Source: Chloroflexota bacterium
GTDB lineage: Bacteria; Chloroflexota; Anaerolineae; Aggregatilineales; Phototrophicaceae
Assembly (NCBI GenBank): GCA_011523615.1
Contig: WTGJ01000002.1
Span: forward strand, 1 to 60,495
Reading direction: 5' to 3'
DNA: 60,495 nt
Both the position numbers and the translations under genes were made by a program. Below are positions 26,954 to 34,651 of this stretch, in pieces (within the stretch, counting starts at the first letter, position 1; every line of letters starts with the position of its first letter). The notes under the pieces were generated by a model. It was not told where the DNA came from, ran no database searches, and was given only the letters and a program-made list of their open reading frames with translations.

Positions 26954-28666
26954 ATGGCCGTAGACCCCATCACCGTGGAGGTGATTCACAATTACTACCT
27001 TTCTGCCGCGCGCGAGATGGAACGCAACCTCATGCGTACCGCCTATACCACCATCGTCTACGAAATCCGCGATTTCGGCCTCGGCATCTACGACAAGAAT
27101 TTCCGCATGATGGCCGAATCGCCCGGCCTGGCCGTCTTCACCTGCGGTAACGATTACGGCTTGCACAAGTCGATCGAATTCATCGGCATCGAGAACCTCG
27201 AACCGGGTGATTTCATCCTCACTTCTTACCCTTACTGGTCTTCCGCCCACCCCATGGATGTGCTGGCGATCTCCCCCATCTTTTATCAAGAAGAACTGAT
27301 CGGCTTCACCGCCATCAAGCAGCACTGGGTGGACCTGGGCCAAAAAGAAGCCGGCTACATGCTGGATTCCACCGACGTCTTCCAGGAAGGGCTGATCATG
27401 CCGGCCATGAAACTGTACCGCGGCGGCGTGCGCAATGAAGAAATCGTGAACTTGATCCGCTTCAATAGCCGCATTCCGGATCGCGTCATCGGCGACATGA
27501 ACGCCCAGATCTCCGCTTGCCGCACCGGCGAGCGCCGCGTCGCCGAGATGGCCGAGCGCTTCGGCCTCGATACCCTGCTGGCAGCGATCGAGGAGATCCT
27601 CGACCATGGCGAACGCATCTCCCGCAACCGCCTGGCTCAATTGCCGAAAGGTTCCTGGGTCGCCGAAGATTTTGCCGATGATGACGGCATCCACCGCGAC
27701 CAAATGCTCAAACTGAAATGCACCGTTACCGTCACCGATGACGAATTCATCGTCGATTGGACCGGCTCCCATCCCCGCACCTACGGCCCCATGAACCTGC
27801 CCATCGGCCTGACCACCGGCGTCAGCGGTCTGGCCTTCAAAGGCATCACCACGCCGGATTACCCCGCCAACTCCGGCCACTATCGCCCGCTCAAGGTCAT
27901 CGCCCCAGCCGGGACGCTCGTACATGCCCTGCCGCCCGCGCCGACCTTCACCCTCTGGGCCGGTTTGCTCATGCCCGAAGTCATCATGAAAGCGCTATCC
28001 CAGGGCATGGCGGAACACATCCCCGCCTGCAGCGGTGGCGATATCTTCAGCGTCATGGGCCTCGGCATCCACCCGGAAACCGGCCTGCACTGGCTGGAAG
28101 CGAACAACGAAGCCGTCGGTTTCGGCGCTTTCGAAGGCAACGACGGCGAAGACGGCATCATGCACCTCAGCGAACCCGGCTGCCGCAACAACCCGATCGA
28201 GGTCATGGAAACCAAAGGTCCCTGGATCATCGAGAATTACGGCCTGCGCCAGGATTCCGGCGGCCCGGGCGAATTCCGTGGCGGCGTCGGCGTCACCCGC
28301 ACCTATCGCTTCCTGCACCACTCCCACGTCTTATCCATCGTCAAGAAAACCAAGTCCGCGCCCTGGGGCATGCACGGCGGCAGCGATGGCGAAGCGGGCA
28401 CGGTGACCATCTGGCCCGGGACGGAAAGAGAGCGCGTGAATGGCGCCCTGCATGAAAAAGACCTGCAGGCCGAAGACGTCCTCATCAACCGCTCCGGCGG
28501 CGGGGGTGGCTGGGGGAACCCGCTCCTACGAGATCCGCAACAGGTCCTGGAAGATGTGCGCAACGGCTTCGTCTCTGCACGCAGCGCGCGCGAAGACTAC
28601 GGCGTCGCCATCCACACCGCGGATTGGACCGTCGATGAAGCAGCGACCGCTGCCCTGCGCGCTTGA
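26954..28666 (+). CDS. hyuB: HyuB-like hydantoinase B/oxoprolinase subunit, tandem copy 6
   Basis: A 570-residue B subunit of the second subgroup, close to copies 5 and 7. It carries the Cys variant FTCGNDYGLHK. Start ATG 26954 is preceded by GAGGAGG; a longer upstream reading would run back into copy 5. The triad is intact. The last part of the gene includes a 59-nt stretch (28592-28650) identical to copy 7 (30347-30405), although the two genes differ much more elsewhere. Confidence 0.93.
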   Translation: MAVDPITVEVIHNYYLSAAREMERNLMRTAYTTIVYEIRDFGLGIYDKNFRMMAESPGLAVFTCGNDYGLHKSIEFIGIENLEPGDFILTSYPYWSSAHPMDVLAISPIFYQEELIGFTAIKQHWVDLGQKEAGYMLDSTDVFQEGLIMPAMKLYRGGVRNEEIVNLIRFNSRIPDRVIGDMNAQISACRTGERRVAEMAERFGLDTLLAAIEEILDHGERISRNRLAQLPKGSWVAEDFADDDGIHRDQMLKLKCTVTVTDDEFIVDWTGSHPRTYGPMNLPIGLTTGVSGLAFKGITTPDYPANSGHYRPLKVIAPAGTLVHALPPAPTFTLWAGLLMPEVIMKALSQGMAEHIPACSGGDIFSVMGLGIHPETGLHWLEANNEAVGFGAFEGNDGEDGIMHLSEPGCRNNPIEVMETKGPWIIENYGLRQDSGGPGEFRGGVGVTRTYRFLHHSHVLSIVKKTKSAPWGMHGGSDGEAGTVTIWPGTERERVNGALHEKDLQAEDVLINRSGGGGGWGNPLLRDPQQVLEDVRNGFVSARSAREDYGVAIHTADWTVDEAATAALRA

Positions 28667-28708
28667 GTCGCCGCTGATGCAAACTTAATAATTGAATGGG
28701 AGAAGATA

Positions 28709-30421
28709 TTGGCCGTAGATCCCATCACCGTGGAAGTGATTCACAATTACTACCTATCGGCCGCGCGCGAGATGGAACGCAACCTCATGCGGACCGCTTA
28801 TTCCACCATCGTCTACGAGATTCGGGATTTCGGCCTCGGCATCTATGACAAGCACTGCCGCTTATTGGCCGAAGCGCCGGGCCTGGCCGTTTTCACCCGT
28901 GGCAACGACTACGGCCTCCAAAAATCCGTGGAGTTCATCGGCATCGAGAACTTTGAACCCGGCGACCTCGTCCTCACCTCTTATCCCTACTGGTCCTCCT
29001 CCCACCCCCTGGATGTATTGGCGCTCTCTCCGATCTTCCATCAAAACGAGCTGATTGGCTTCACGGCCACCAAGCAACATTGGATCGACCTCGGCCAAAA
29101 AGAGGCCGGTTACATGATCGATTCCACCGAGATCTTCCAGGAAGGTTTGCTCATGCCGGCCATGAAACTGTACCGTGGCGGTGTGCGCAATGAAGAAATC
29201 TTCAACCTCATCCGCTTCAACAGCCGCATCCCCGACCGCGTCATCGGCGACTTGAACGCCCAGATCTCCGCTTGCCGTACCGGCGAGCGCCGCGTAGCTG
29301 CCATTGCCGAGCGTTTCGGGCTGGAGACGATGCAGGGAGCCATCGAAGAGATTCTCGACCATGGCGAGCGCATCTCCCGCAACCGCCTGGCCCAACTACC
29401 GAAAGGCACCTGGGAAGCCGTTGATTTCGCTGATGATGACGGCATCAACCGCGATACGATGCTCAAACTGAAGGTGAAAGTCACAATCACGGATGACGAA
29501 TTCATCGTCGATTGGAGCGAATCCCACCCTCGCACCCAGGGCCCCATGAACCTGCCCATCGGCCTCGCCAACGGCGTCAGCGGTCTGGCCTTCAAAGGCT
29601 TGACGACGCCGGATTACCCCGCCAACGCCGGGCATTTTCGGCCGCTGAAAGTCATCACCACTCCCGGTTCCCTCATGCATGCCCTGCCGCCCGCGCCGAC
29701 CTTCGTGCTGAGGACCGGTATGCTCTTGCCCGAAGTCGTCATGAAAGCCTTATCCCAGGAAATGCCTGACTTCATCCCTGCCTGCAGTGGTGGCGACATT
29801 TACAGCACCATCGGCCTCGGCATCCACCCGGAAACCGGCCTGCATTGGCTGGAGGCGCACAACGAGGCCGTCGGTTTCGGCGCTTTCGCCGGCAACGATG
29901 GCGAAGACGGCATCATGCACCTCGGCGAGCCTGGCTGCCGCAACAACCCGATCGAGGTCATGGAAACCAAAGGGCCCTGGATCATCGAGAATTACGGTTA
30001 TCTGCCGGATACCGGTGGTCCGGGTGAATTCCGCGGTGGCGTCGGCGTCAAGCGCTCTTATCGTTTCCTGCACCCATCTCACCTCCTGGTCGTCGTCAAG
30101 AAGACGAAGACTGCCCCCTGGGGCATGAATGGCGGCAAGGATGGCACACCGGGTTCCACCACCCTCTGGCCCGGAACGGATCAAGAACAAACCAACGGCT
30201 CCTTGCATGAAAAGGGCTTGCAACCCGAAGATGTTTTCATCAACCGCTCCGGCGGCGGCGGTGGCTGGGGGAACCCGCTCCGGCGCGACCCACAACAGGT
30301 CCTGCAAGATGTGCGCAACGGCTTCGTTTCTGAACGCAGCGCCCGGGAAGACTACGGCGTCGCCATCCACACCGCGGATTGGACCGTCGATGAAGCAGCG
30401 ACCGCAGCCTTGCGCGCTTGA
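28709..30421 (+). CDS. hyuB: HyuB-like hydantoinase B/oxoprolinase subunit, tandem copy 7 (TTG start)
   Basis: A 570-residue B subunit and the last gene of the array. It starts at TTG 28709, with GGGAGAAG upstream; the paralogs' N-terminus (AVDPITVEVIHNYYL) aligns exactly. It belongs to the second subgroup but retains FTRGNDYGLQK (Arg) and has unique changes: ATKQHW, AGYMIDSTEIFQ, WSESHPRTQ (Glu where the others have Gly in WSGS/WTGS) and FVLRTGMLLPEVVMKAL in the mid-domain. The triad (His99, Asp102, His124) is kept. A small GGGG-tgctt-CCCC hairpin follows the stop, without a T-run. Confidence 0.93.
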   Translation: MAVDPITVEVIHNYYLSAAREMERNLMRTAYSTIVYEIRDFGLGIYDKHCRLLAEAPGLAVFTRGNDYGLQKSVEFIGIENFEPGDLVLTSYPYWSSSHPLDVLALSPIFHQNELIGFTATKQHWIDLGQKEAGYMIDSTEIFQEGLLMPAMKLYRGGVRNEEIFNLIRFNSRIPDRVIGDLNAQISACRTGERRVAAIAERFGLETMQGAIEEILDHGERISRNRLAQLPKGTWEAVDFADDDGINRDTMLKLKVKVTITDDEFIVDWSESHPRTQGPMNLPIGLANGVSGLAFKGLTTPDYPANAGHFRPLKVITTPGSLMHALPPAPTFVLRTGMLLPEVVMKALSQEMPDFIPACSGGDIYSTIGLGIHPETGLHWLEAHNEAVGFGAFAGNDGEDGIMHLGEPGCRNNPIEVMETKGPWIIENYGYLPDTGGPGEFRGGVGVKRSYRFLHPSHLLVVVKKTKTAPWGMNGGKDGTPGSTTLWPGTDQEQTNGSLHEKGLQPEDVFINRSGGGGGWGNPLRRDPQQVLQDVRNGFVSERSAREDYGVAIHTADWTVDEAATAALRA

Positions 30422-30521
30422 GCGGGGTGCTTCCCCCATTCGTCAACCTGATTCGCCCGTTTTTCGAGTATCCTAAGGGCAGCTCGATTCCACCACTCAC
30501 GTTTGTCGGCCGCTGGCGATC

Positions 30522-32204
30522 ATGATTGATTTCAGCAGTTTCACGCAACTCAACCTCGGGATACAGATCATCCTCGCTTTGACAGCGGGCTTCGTCTCCT
30601 TCGCCTCACCCTGCGTATTGCCCCTCGTCCCCGCGTACATTGGCTACATGGGCGGCCAAACGGTGCAGACGGTCGTCGCTCAAATCCACGTCGGGGGCAA
30701 AGGCAGCGCGCAACTCCACCGGCCCCCGCTCGCCGCCCGCCTCGCCACCTTCAGCCACGGCCTGGCCTTCGTGGCCGGCTTCACCCTCTTTTTCGTCGGC
30801 TTCGGCCTCATCACCTACGCCCTCATCATCCGCGTCCTGGGCAGCGGCAACGTCTCCCTGGTCACGCTGATCCTCGGCCGCGTCGGCGGGACGGCCATCA
30901 TCTTCTTCGGCTTGCATTTCATGGGCCTCATGCCCAGGCTCTTTGCCTGGCTGCGAGAGCGCCCCGCCATCCTCGGCCATTTCGCCCTCACCCCCCTCGT
31001 CGCCTTCGTCATGATCCTCTGGGCCATCTGGGCCTGGGTGACCCTCACCCTCAGCGCCATCGTCAGCGCTACGATCATCCTCGCGCTCATCCTCGGCAAC
31101 GCCTTCACCCAACCCGCCGCTTTTTGGGATCGCGTCCTCGCTCGCCTGCAAACCCTGATCTACTCCGATACGCGCTGGGAAATGACCGCGAGCGGCGCCC
31201 AGGGCTTCCACCACTCCGCCTTCATGGGCATCGTCTTTGCGGCCGGTTGGACGCCCTGCATCGGCCCCATCTTCGGCGCGATCCTCACCCTCGTCAGCAG
31301 CGGCGGCGGCGCGGGGAGTCTGGGCGCGGATATCGCCCGCGGTACGGTGCTGCTCGTGTCTTATTCCCTGGGGCTGGGCATCCCCTTCTTGCTCACCGCC
31401 CTGCTGCTGGATAGCGCCCAGGGACTGCTGCGTCAGCTGCGGCAACACGCCGCGCTCGTCTCCCGCTTCAGCGGCATTTTCCTCATCGGCATCGGCCTGC
31501 TCGTCGCCAGCGGTCAACTGCAGAGTTGGAGCCTGCGCTTCTCCAATCAATTCGCCACCGCCTCGATCGAGCTGGAAGAGAACGTGGTCGGCCGGGTCAG
31601 CGATCTGCTGGGTGTTGCAACGGCGATGCCCGCGGAAGATATCAGCGCGCGAGCGCCGTCTGAACAAGTGCCGTCTGAACGTGTGCCGCCGTCAAGTGAG
31701 GGCCTCGTCATCCCCGAGGGCAGCAGTGCGGTCGCGCTGCCTTCCGCCGCTGAACTCCCCTCACCAGCTTTGCCCCTGCGCGTTGGCCTTTCGGATGGCG
31801 ATCTGGCGCCTGATTTCACGGTCCGTACGGCCGCCGGCGAAGAATATCCGCTTTCCTCGCTCCGCGGCCAGGTGGTGCTCCTCAACTTCTGGGCGACCTG
31901 GTGCGGCCCCTGCGAGCGAGAAATGCCGGAATTACAAGCGGTCTACGATGCCTATCGAGAGCGCGGTTTCACCATCATCGCAATCAATTTTGAGGAAAGC
32001 AGCGAGCAGATCACCGCCTTTGCCGAAGAACGGCAACTCAGCTTCCCCCTCGCCCTGGATGAAGACGGTGAGATCCACGAACGTTACGCCATCATCGGGC
32101 AACCCCGTACAGTGATCCTCGATGAAAACGGCGTCATCATCAAAACCTTCCACGGAATCGTCATCCAATCGCAATTGGAGGAGATTCTGGCGGAATATTT
32201 CTGA
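30522..32204 (+). CDS. CcdA-like thiol:disulfide transporter fused to a TlpA/ResA thioredoxin domain
   Basis: A 560-residue fusion. Residues ~10-345 form a polytopic CcdA/DsbD-beta domain with its two redox cysteines in SPCVLPLVPAY (Cys31) and GWTPCIGP (Cys246), enlarged by a hydrophilic loop around residues 45-70. After a Pro/Ser-rich linker (~370-425) comes an extracytoplasmic thioredoxin-like domain with the active site WCGPC at residues 460-464 and the cis-Pro segment GQPRTVILD. The membrane part passes electrons from cytoplasmic thioredoxin to the outside TlpA domain, which reduces proteins, for instance apocytochrome c. A weak -10 (TATCCT, 30469-30474) precedes it. It overlaps no neighbour but is separated by one base from the DUF2085 gene. 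Confidence 0.92.
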   Translation: MIDFSSFTQLNLGIQIILALTAGFVSFASPCVLPLVPAYIGYMGGQTVQTVVAQIHVGGKGSAQLHRPPLAARLATFSHGLAFVAGFTLFFVGFGLITYALIIRVLGSGNVSLVTLILGRVGGTAIIFFGLHFMGLMPRLFAWLRERPAILGHFALTPLVAFVMILWAIWAWVTLTLSAIVSATIILALILGNAFTQPAAFWDRVLARLQTLIYSDTRWEMTASGAQGFHHSAFMGIVFAAGWTPCIGPIFGAILTLVSSGGGAGSLGADIARGTVLLVSYSLGLGIPFLLTALLLDSAQGLLRQLRQHAALVSRFSGIFLIGIGLLVASGQLQSWSLRFSNQFATASIELEENVVGRVSDLLGVATAMPAEDISARAPSEQVPSERVPPSSEGLVIPEGSSAVALPSAAELPSPALPLRVGLSDGDLAPDFTVRTAAGEEYPLSSLRGQVVLLNFWATWCGPCEREMPELQAVYDAYRERGFTIIAINFEESSEQITAFAEERQLSFPLALDEDGEIHERYAIIGQPRTVILDENGVIIKTFHGIVIQSQLEEILAEYF

Positions 32205-32205
32205 G

Positions 32206-33000
32206 ATGCGCCCCAGGGCAATCCCTTTCCGCCAGCGCCTGGCCCGCCATTGGTTGAATGCGGTCACGCTGGCGATCGCTCTCTTCACCAGTGGAGCGCT
32301 AGCGGCACCGCTCCTGGCGCATTCCGGTCTCCATAGCGCCTCCCACACGCTTTACGACCTCTATTCCCCTTTCTGCCACCAATTCGCCTTCCGCTCCTTC
32401 TTCCTCTTCGGGGAGAGCCTGTTTTATCCGCGCGAAATCAGCGGCAGCTCGGCGCCGCCATTCGAAGACGCCGCCCTGGCCTCCGCTCCATTCCGCTCTC
32501 TATACCGGACGCAAATCGCCATCGGTCAAAATCGCGGCCGCCCCCGCGGCCCCCTCGGGGAAGAGAACCCCTTACCCCAGGATGAACCTGCCCTCACAAG
32601 GGAGAACCTGCTCGTTTATTCACCCGCCTTGCAATTCGCGGCGCGGGATTTCATCGGCGATGCCAACTTTGGCTATAAAATTGCCCTGTGTGAGCGAGAC
32701 TTCGCCATATGGCTGGCGATGCTCCTCGCCGCCCTGGCCTTTCGGCGCCTGCGCGGCCGCTTACAACCACCACCGATCTCCCTCTACCTCCTGCTCGGTC
32801 TGGCTCCCATCGCCATCGACGGTCTGAGCCAGCTGCTGGGTTACCCGCCTTTTCAGTTCTGGCCGGAACGAGAGACTCTGCCGCATTTTCGCGTGCTCAC
32901 CGGCGCCCTTTTCGGCGCGATGAACGTCTGGCTCATCTTCCCGCATTTCGAGGCGATCCAACGCCGTTTTGCTTATCAAACCGCGCCAAATTCGTTATAA
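32206..33000 (+). CDS. DUF2085 family membrane protein
   Basis: A 264-residue membrane protein starting one base after the CcdA-TlpA stop. The DUF2085 signature is present: FCHQFAFRSFF near residue 58, LCERDFAIWLAMLLAAL in the middle, then IAIDGLSQLLGYPPFQFWPERETLPHFRVLTGALFG near residues 200-240. About four membrane helices flank a soluble insert (~80-150). The conserved Cys/His/Asp residues look like a metal site, but no function is established for the family. Co-transcription with CcdA-TlpA suggests envelope redox or metal handling. That link is inference. Confidence 0.85.
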   Translation: MRPRAIPFRQRLARHWLNAVTLAIALFTSGALAAPLLAHSGLHSASHTLYDLYSPFCHQFAFRSFFLFGESLFYPREISGSSAPPFEDAALASAPFRSLYRTQIAIGQNRGRPRGPLGEENPLPQDEPALTRENLLVYSPALQFAARDFIGDANFGYKIALCERDFAIWLAMLLAALAFRRLRGRLQPPPISLYLLLGLAPIAIDGLSQLLGYPPFQFWPERETLPHFRVLTGALFGAMNVWLIFPHFEAIQRRFAYQTAPNSL

Positions 33001-33001
33001 T
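32973..33001 (+). promoter_or_regulatory. promoter of the HEAT-repeat gene
   Basis: TTATCA (32973-32978), a 17-nt spacer and a perfect TATAAT (32996-33001) overlap the last codons of the DUF2085 gene. Transcription would start about 20 nt before the ATG at 33027. Confidence 0.6.
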
Positions 33002-33026
33002 GAAACCAGGCGCGATGTGAGCTTCC

Positions 33027-34121
33027 ATGAAACCAACCGCAGAAATCTCCCAACTGATTCAAGACCTGGATAACGGCGACGCCCACCGGCAACACAGCGC
33101 CGTTTTTCGTTTGGCCCGGCTCGGTACCGCGCGCGCGGTGGATGCCCTGCTCGCCGCCCTGGGCAGCAAAGAACACCGCCTGCGGGCCAGCATCGCCACC
33201 GCCCTCAGCAAAACGCAAGACCCTCGCGTCCTCCCCGCCTTGACGACGCACCTGCTCCGCGATCGCAGCGTGCAAGTACGCTGTACCGTTGCCCGTGCCC
33301 TGGCCAAACGTGGCAAAACCGTCGCCATCCCTTCCCTCACCGCCAGCGCAGAGAAAGACCCCTCGCGCACCGTCCGTGCCGCCAGCCTACGCGCCCTGGG
33401 CAAATTGCGCGATCGCAGCGCACTGCCCGCCCTGGCCCGCGCCCTACTCAGCGACCCGGATCCTCAAGTGCGCCGCGCCGCCATGCAAGCCTTGCTGCAA
33501 CTGGGAGACAGTTCGGCCTTGCCCGCCCTCTGCGAAGCGCTCTCCGCCGATTCCAGCGCCTCTCTCCGCGTCGAAGCAGCGTACATCTGCTCCGCTTTCG
33601 CCGACGAACGCACGTTACAGGCCCTCGAAACCTCGCTGGAGCGAGACCCATCCGCCCGCGTCCGCAAAGCCTGCGCCGAAGCGCTGGGCAAAACGAACAG
33701 CGCACAGAGCCTCCCTGCCTTGATCGAAGCGCTGGAATCCGACGAAAACCATTTCGTCCGCTGGTCCGCCGCACGTTCCCTCGGTTACATCGGTGCGACA
33801 GGGGCGATCGACCCACTGCTCCATTCGCTGGCGACCGACCCCTCCAGTTACGTCTGCCTGGCCGCCGCGCGCGCTCTCTGGGAATTCGGCGAACTGACGA
33901 TGGCCCGCGTCATCCACCACCTCCACGATCCCGATCCCGGCATCCGCTCGATGGCTTTCGCCTCTCTGGAATGGCTCACCACCGACGAAGAAATTCACTA
34001 CTCACTGGATGATGGCGCCGATGCCCAGAGCAACTGGGATTATGATAACGTGGACGCCGAAGATGATTTCACAGCAGGCGGCTTGAGCGAGGACGACCAC
34101 TCCAGCAGCAACTGGAACTGA
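33027..34121 (+). CDS. HEAT-repeat (PBS lyase-like) domain protein
   Basis: A 364-residue all-helical solenoid. About nine repeats of ~31 residues run from residue 10 to ~310, each with a pattern like LARLGTARAVDALLAAL followed by a D-x-x-x-VR-x-x-AA-x-AL helix (for example DPDPQVRRAAMQALLQLGD). The last ~50 residues are acidic and low-complexity (DDGADAQSNWDYDNVDAEDD). Such proteins act as scaffolds or, in phycobilisome-related cases, lyases; a lyase role is unlikely here. No signal peptide. It has its own promoter. Partner unknown. Confidence 0.88.
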   Translation: MKPTAEISQLIQDLDNGDAHRQHSAVFRLARLGTARAVDALLAALGSKEHRLRASIATALSKTQDPRVLPALTTHLLRDRSVQVRCTVARALAKRGKTVAIPSLTASAEKDPSRTVRAASLRALGKLRDRSALPALARALLSDPDPQVRRAAMQALLQLGDSSALPALCEALSADSSASLRVEAAYICSAFADERTLQALETSLERDPSARVRKACAEALGKTNSAQSLPALIEALESDENHFVRWSAARSLGYIGATGAIDPLLHSLATDPSSYVCLAAARALWEFGELTMARVIHHLHDPDPGIRSMAFASLEWLTTDEEIHYSLDDGADAQSNWDYDNVDAEDDFTAGGLSEDDHSSSNWN

Positions 34122-34149
34122 CCGCTCCCATCCATGCCGCAGCCATCCC

Positions 34150-34419
34150 ATGACTGAAGAAGAACTGGTCCGCTGCCCTTCTTGTGATGGCTACGGCTGG
34201 TTTGCCGAAGAAAGTCAACTCGACCGCACGGAAGACTGCTCCTGGTGCGGCGGCATCGGCTACGTGCAACGCGATGCGAATGGCGTGGATCGGCCCATCC
34301 CCCCCGGTCGATATTCCGCAGTGGCCGCCGCCCTGGAACAACTGGATGAAGCCCGCCTGCGTGAGCTGGGCTATAGCGGCGTCCCCAAAGCCCGGCCGAG
34401 CTCCCCAGACCCGCATTAA
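34150..34419 (+). CDS. small zinc-finger-like protein (DnaJ-type CxxCxGxG)
   Basis: An 89-residue protein with two knuckles of the DnaJ central-domain type: CPSCDGYGW (residues ~10-18) and CSWCGGIGYV (~36-45), enough for one zinc site. The rest is unremarkable and ends in a Pro-rich tail. It lies 28 nt after the HEAT-repeat gene in the same direction, so the two may be co-transcribed. I see no catalytic motif; a protein-binding or chaperone-adapter role would be a guess. No convincing Shine-Dalgarno. Confidence 0.65.
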   Translation: MTEEELVRCPSCDGYGWFAEESQLDRTEDCSWCGGIGYVQRDANGVDRPIPPGRYSAVAAALEQLDEARLRELGYSGVPKARPSSPDPH

Positions 34420-34455
34420 AACCAAACGGACGGCGTTTCTCGCCATCCGCCAGCA

Positions 34456-34527
34456 AGCGGGAGATGAGATTCGAACTCACGACCTTTTCCTTGGCAAGGA
34501 AACGTTCTACCGCTGAACTACTCCCGC
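34456..34527 (-). tRNA. tRNA-Gly (anticodon GCC)
   Basis: The minus strand folds as a full cloverleaf: acceptor GCGGGAG/CTCCCGC, D-arm GTTC-AGCGGTA-GAAC, anticodon stem TTTCC/GGAAA with loop TTGCCAA (GCC at 34493-34495) and T-loop TTCGAAT. The discriminator is U, and CCA is not encoded. A matching promoter lies just upstream. Confidence 0.96.
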
Positions 34528-34536
34528 AGTCCCCAT

Positions 34537-34564
34537 ATTCTAACACAGGCAGTTGAAGTTTCAA
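34537..34564 (-). promoter_or_regulatory. promoter of tRNA-Gly
   Basis: On the minus strand, TTGAAA (34559-34564) is separated by 16 nt from TAGAAT (34537-34542), placing the start a few bases before the tRNA. The -35 overlaps an inverted repeat GTTGAA-GT-TTCAAC (34552-34565). Confidence 0.6.
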
Positions 34565-34651
34565 CCATGGCTTGGGCGATGATGCCAAAGCACATTCCTA
34601 CCGTGAACGAAAGAGCGCAGCCGACCAGCAACAATTTCTCTTTGCCATAAA

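Larger units (their letters stand above)
18193..30421 (+). repeat. tandem array of seven diverged hyuB paralogs
   Basis: Seven consecutive full-length B-subunit genes of 569-576 codons repeat with a period of about 1.75 kb, separated by only 18-58 nt. By eye they are roughly 70-85% identical as proteins. Two groups are visible. Copies 1-4 share GQKDAGYILDS and a DQE(I/L)(V/I)NL segment. Copies 5-7 share GQKEAGYM(L/I)DS, YRGGVRNEEI and an LHEKxLxxEDV insert. None is broken. Because every copy differs throughout, this is an old amplification with divergence, not an assembly artefact. Confidence 0.95.

Noticed and set aside
18193-30421. Assembly duplication as an explanation of the seven hyuB copies
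   Set aside because: Every copy differs from the others at many positions along its whole length and has its own intergenic sequence and start codon.
18193-30421. The periodic repeats as a CRISPR-like or mobile-element array
   Set aside because: The repeat unit is a ~1.7-kb protein-coding gene. There are no short identical repeats with spacers, terminal inverted repeats or transposase genes.
30423-30437. GGGG-tgctt-CCCC hairpin after the last hyuB as the operon terminator
   Set aside because: Only a 4-bp stem and no T-run follow; too weak to call a terminator.
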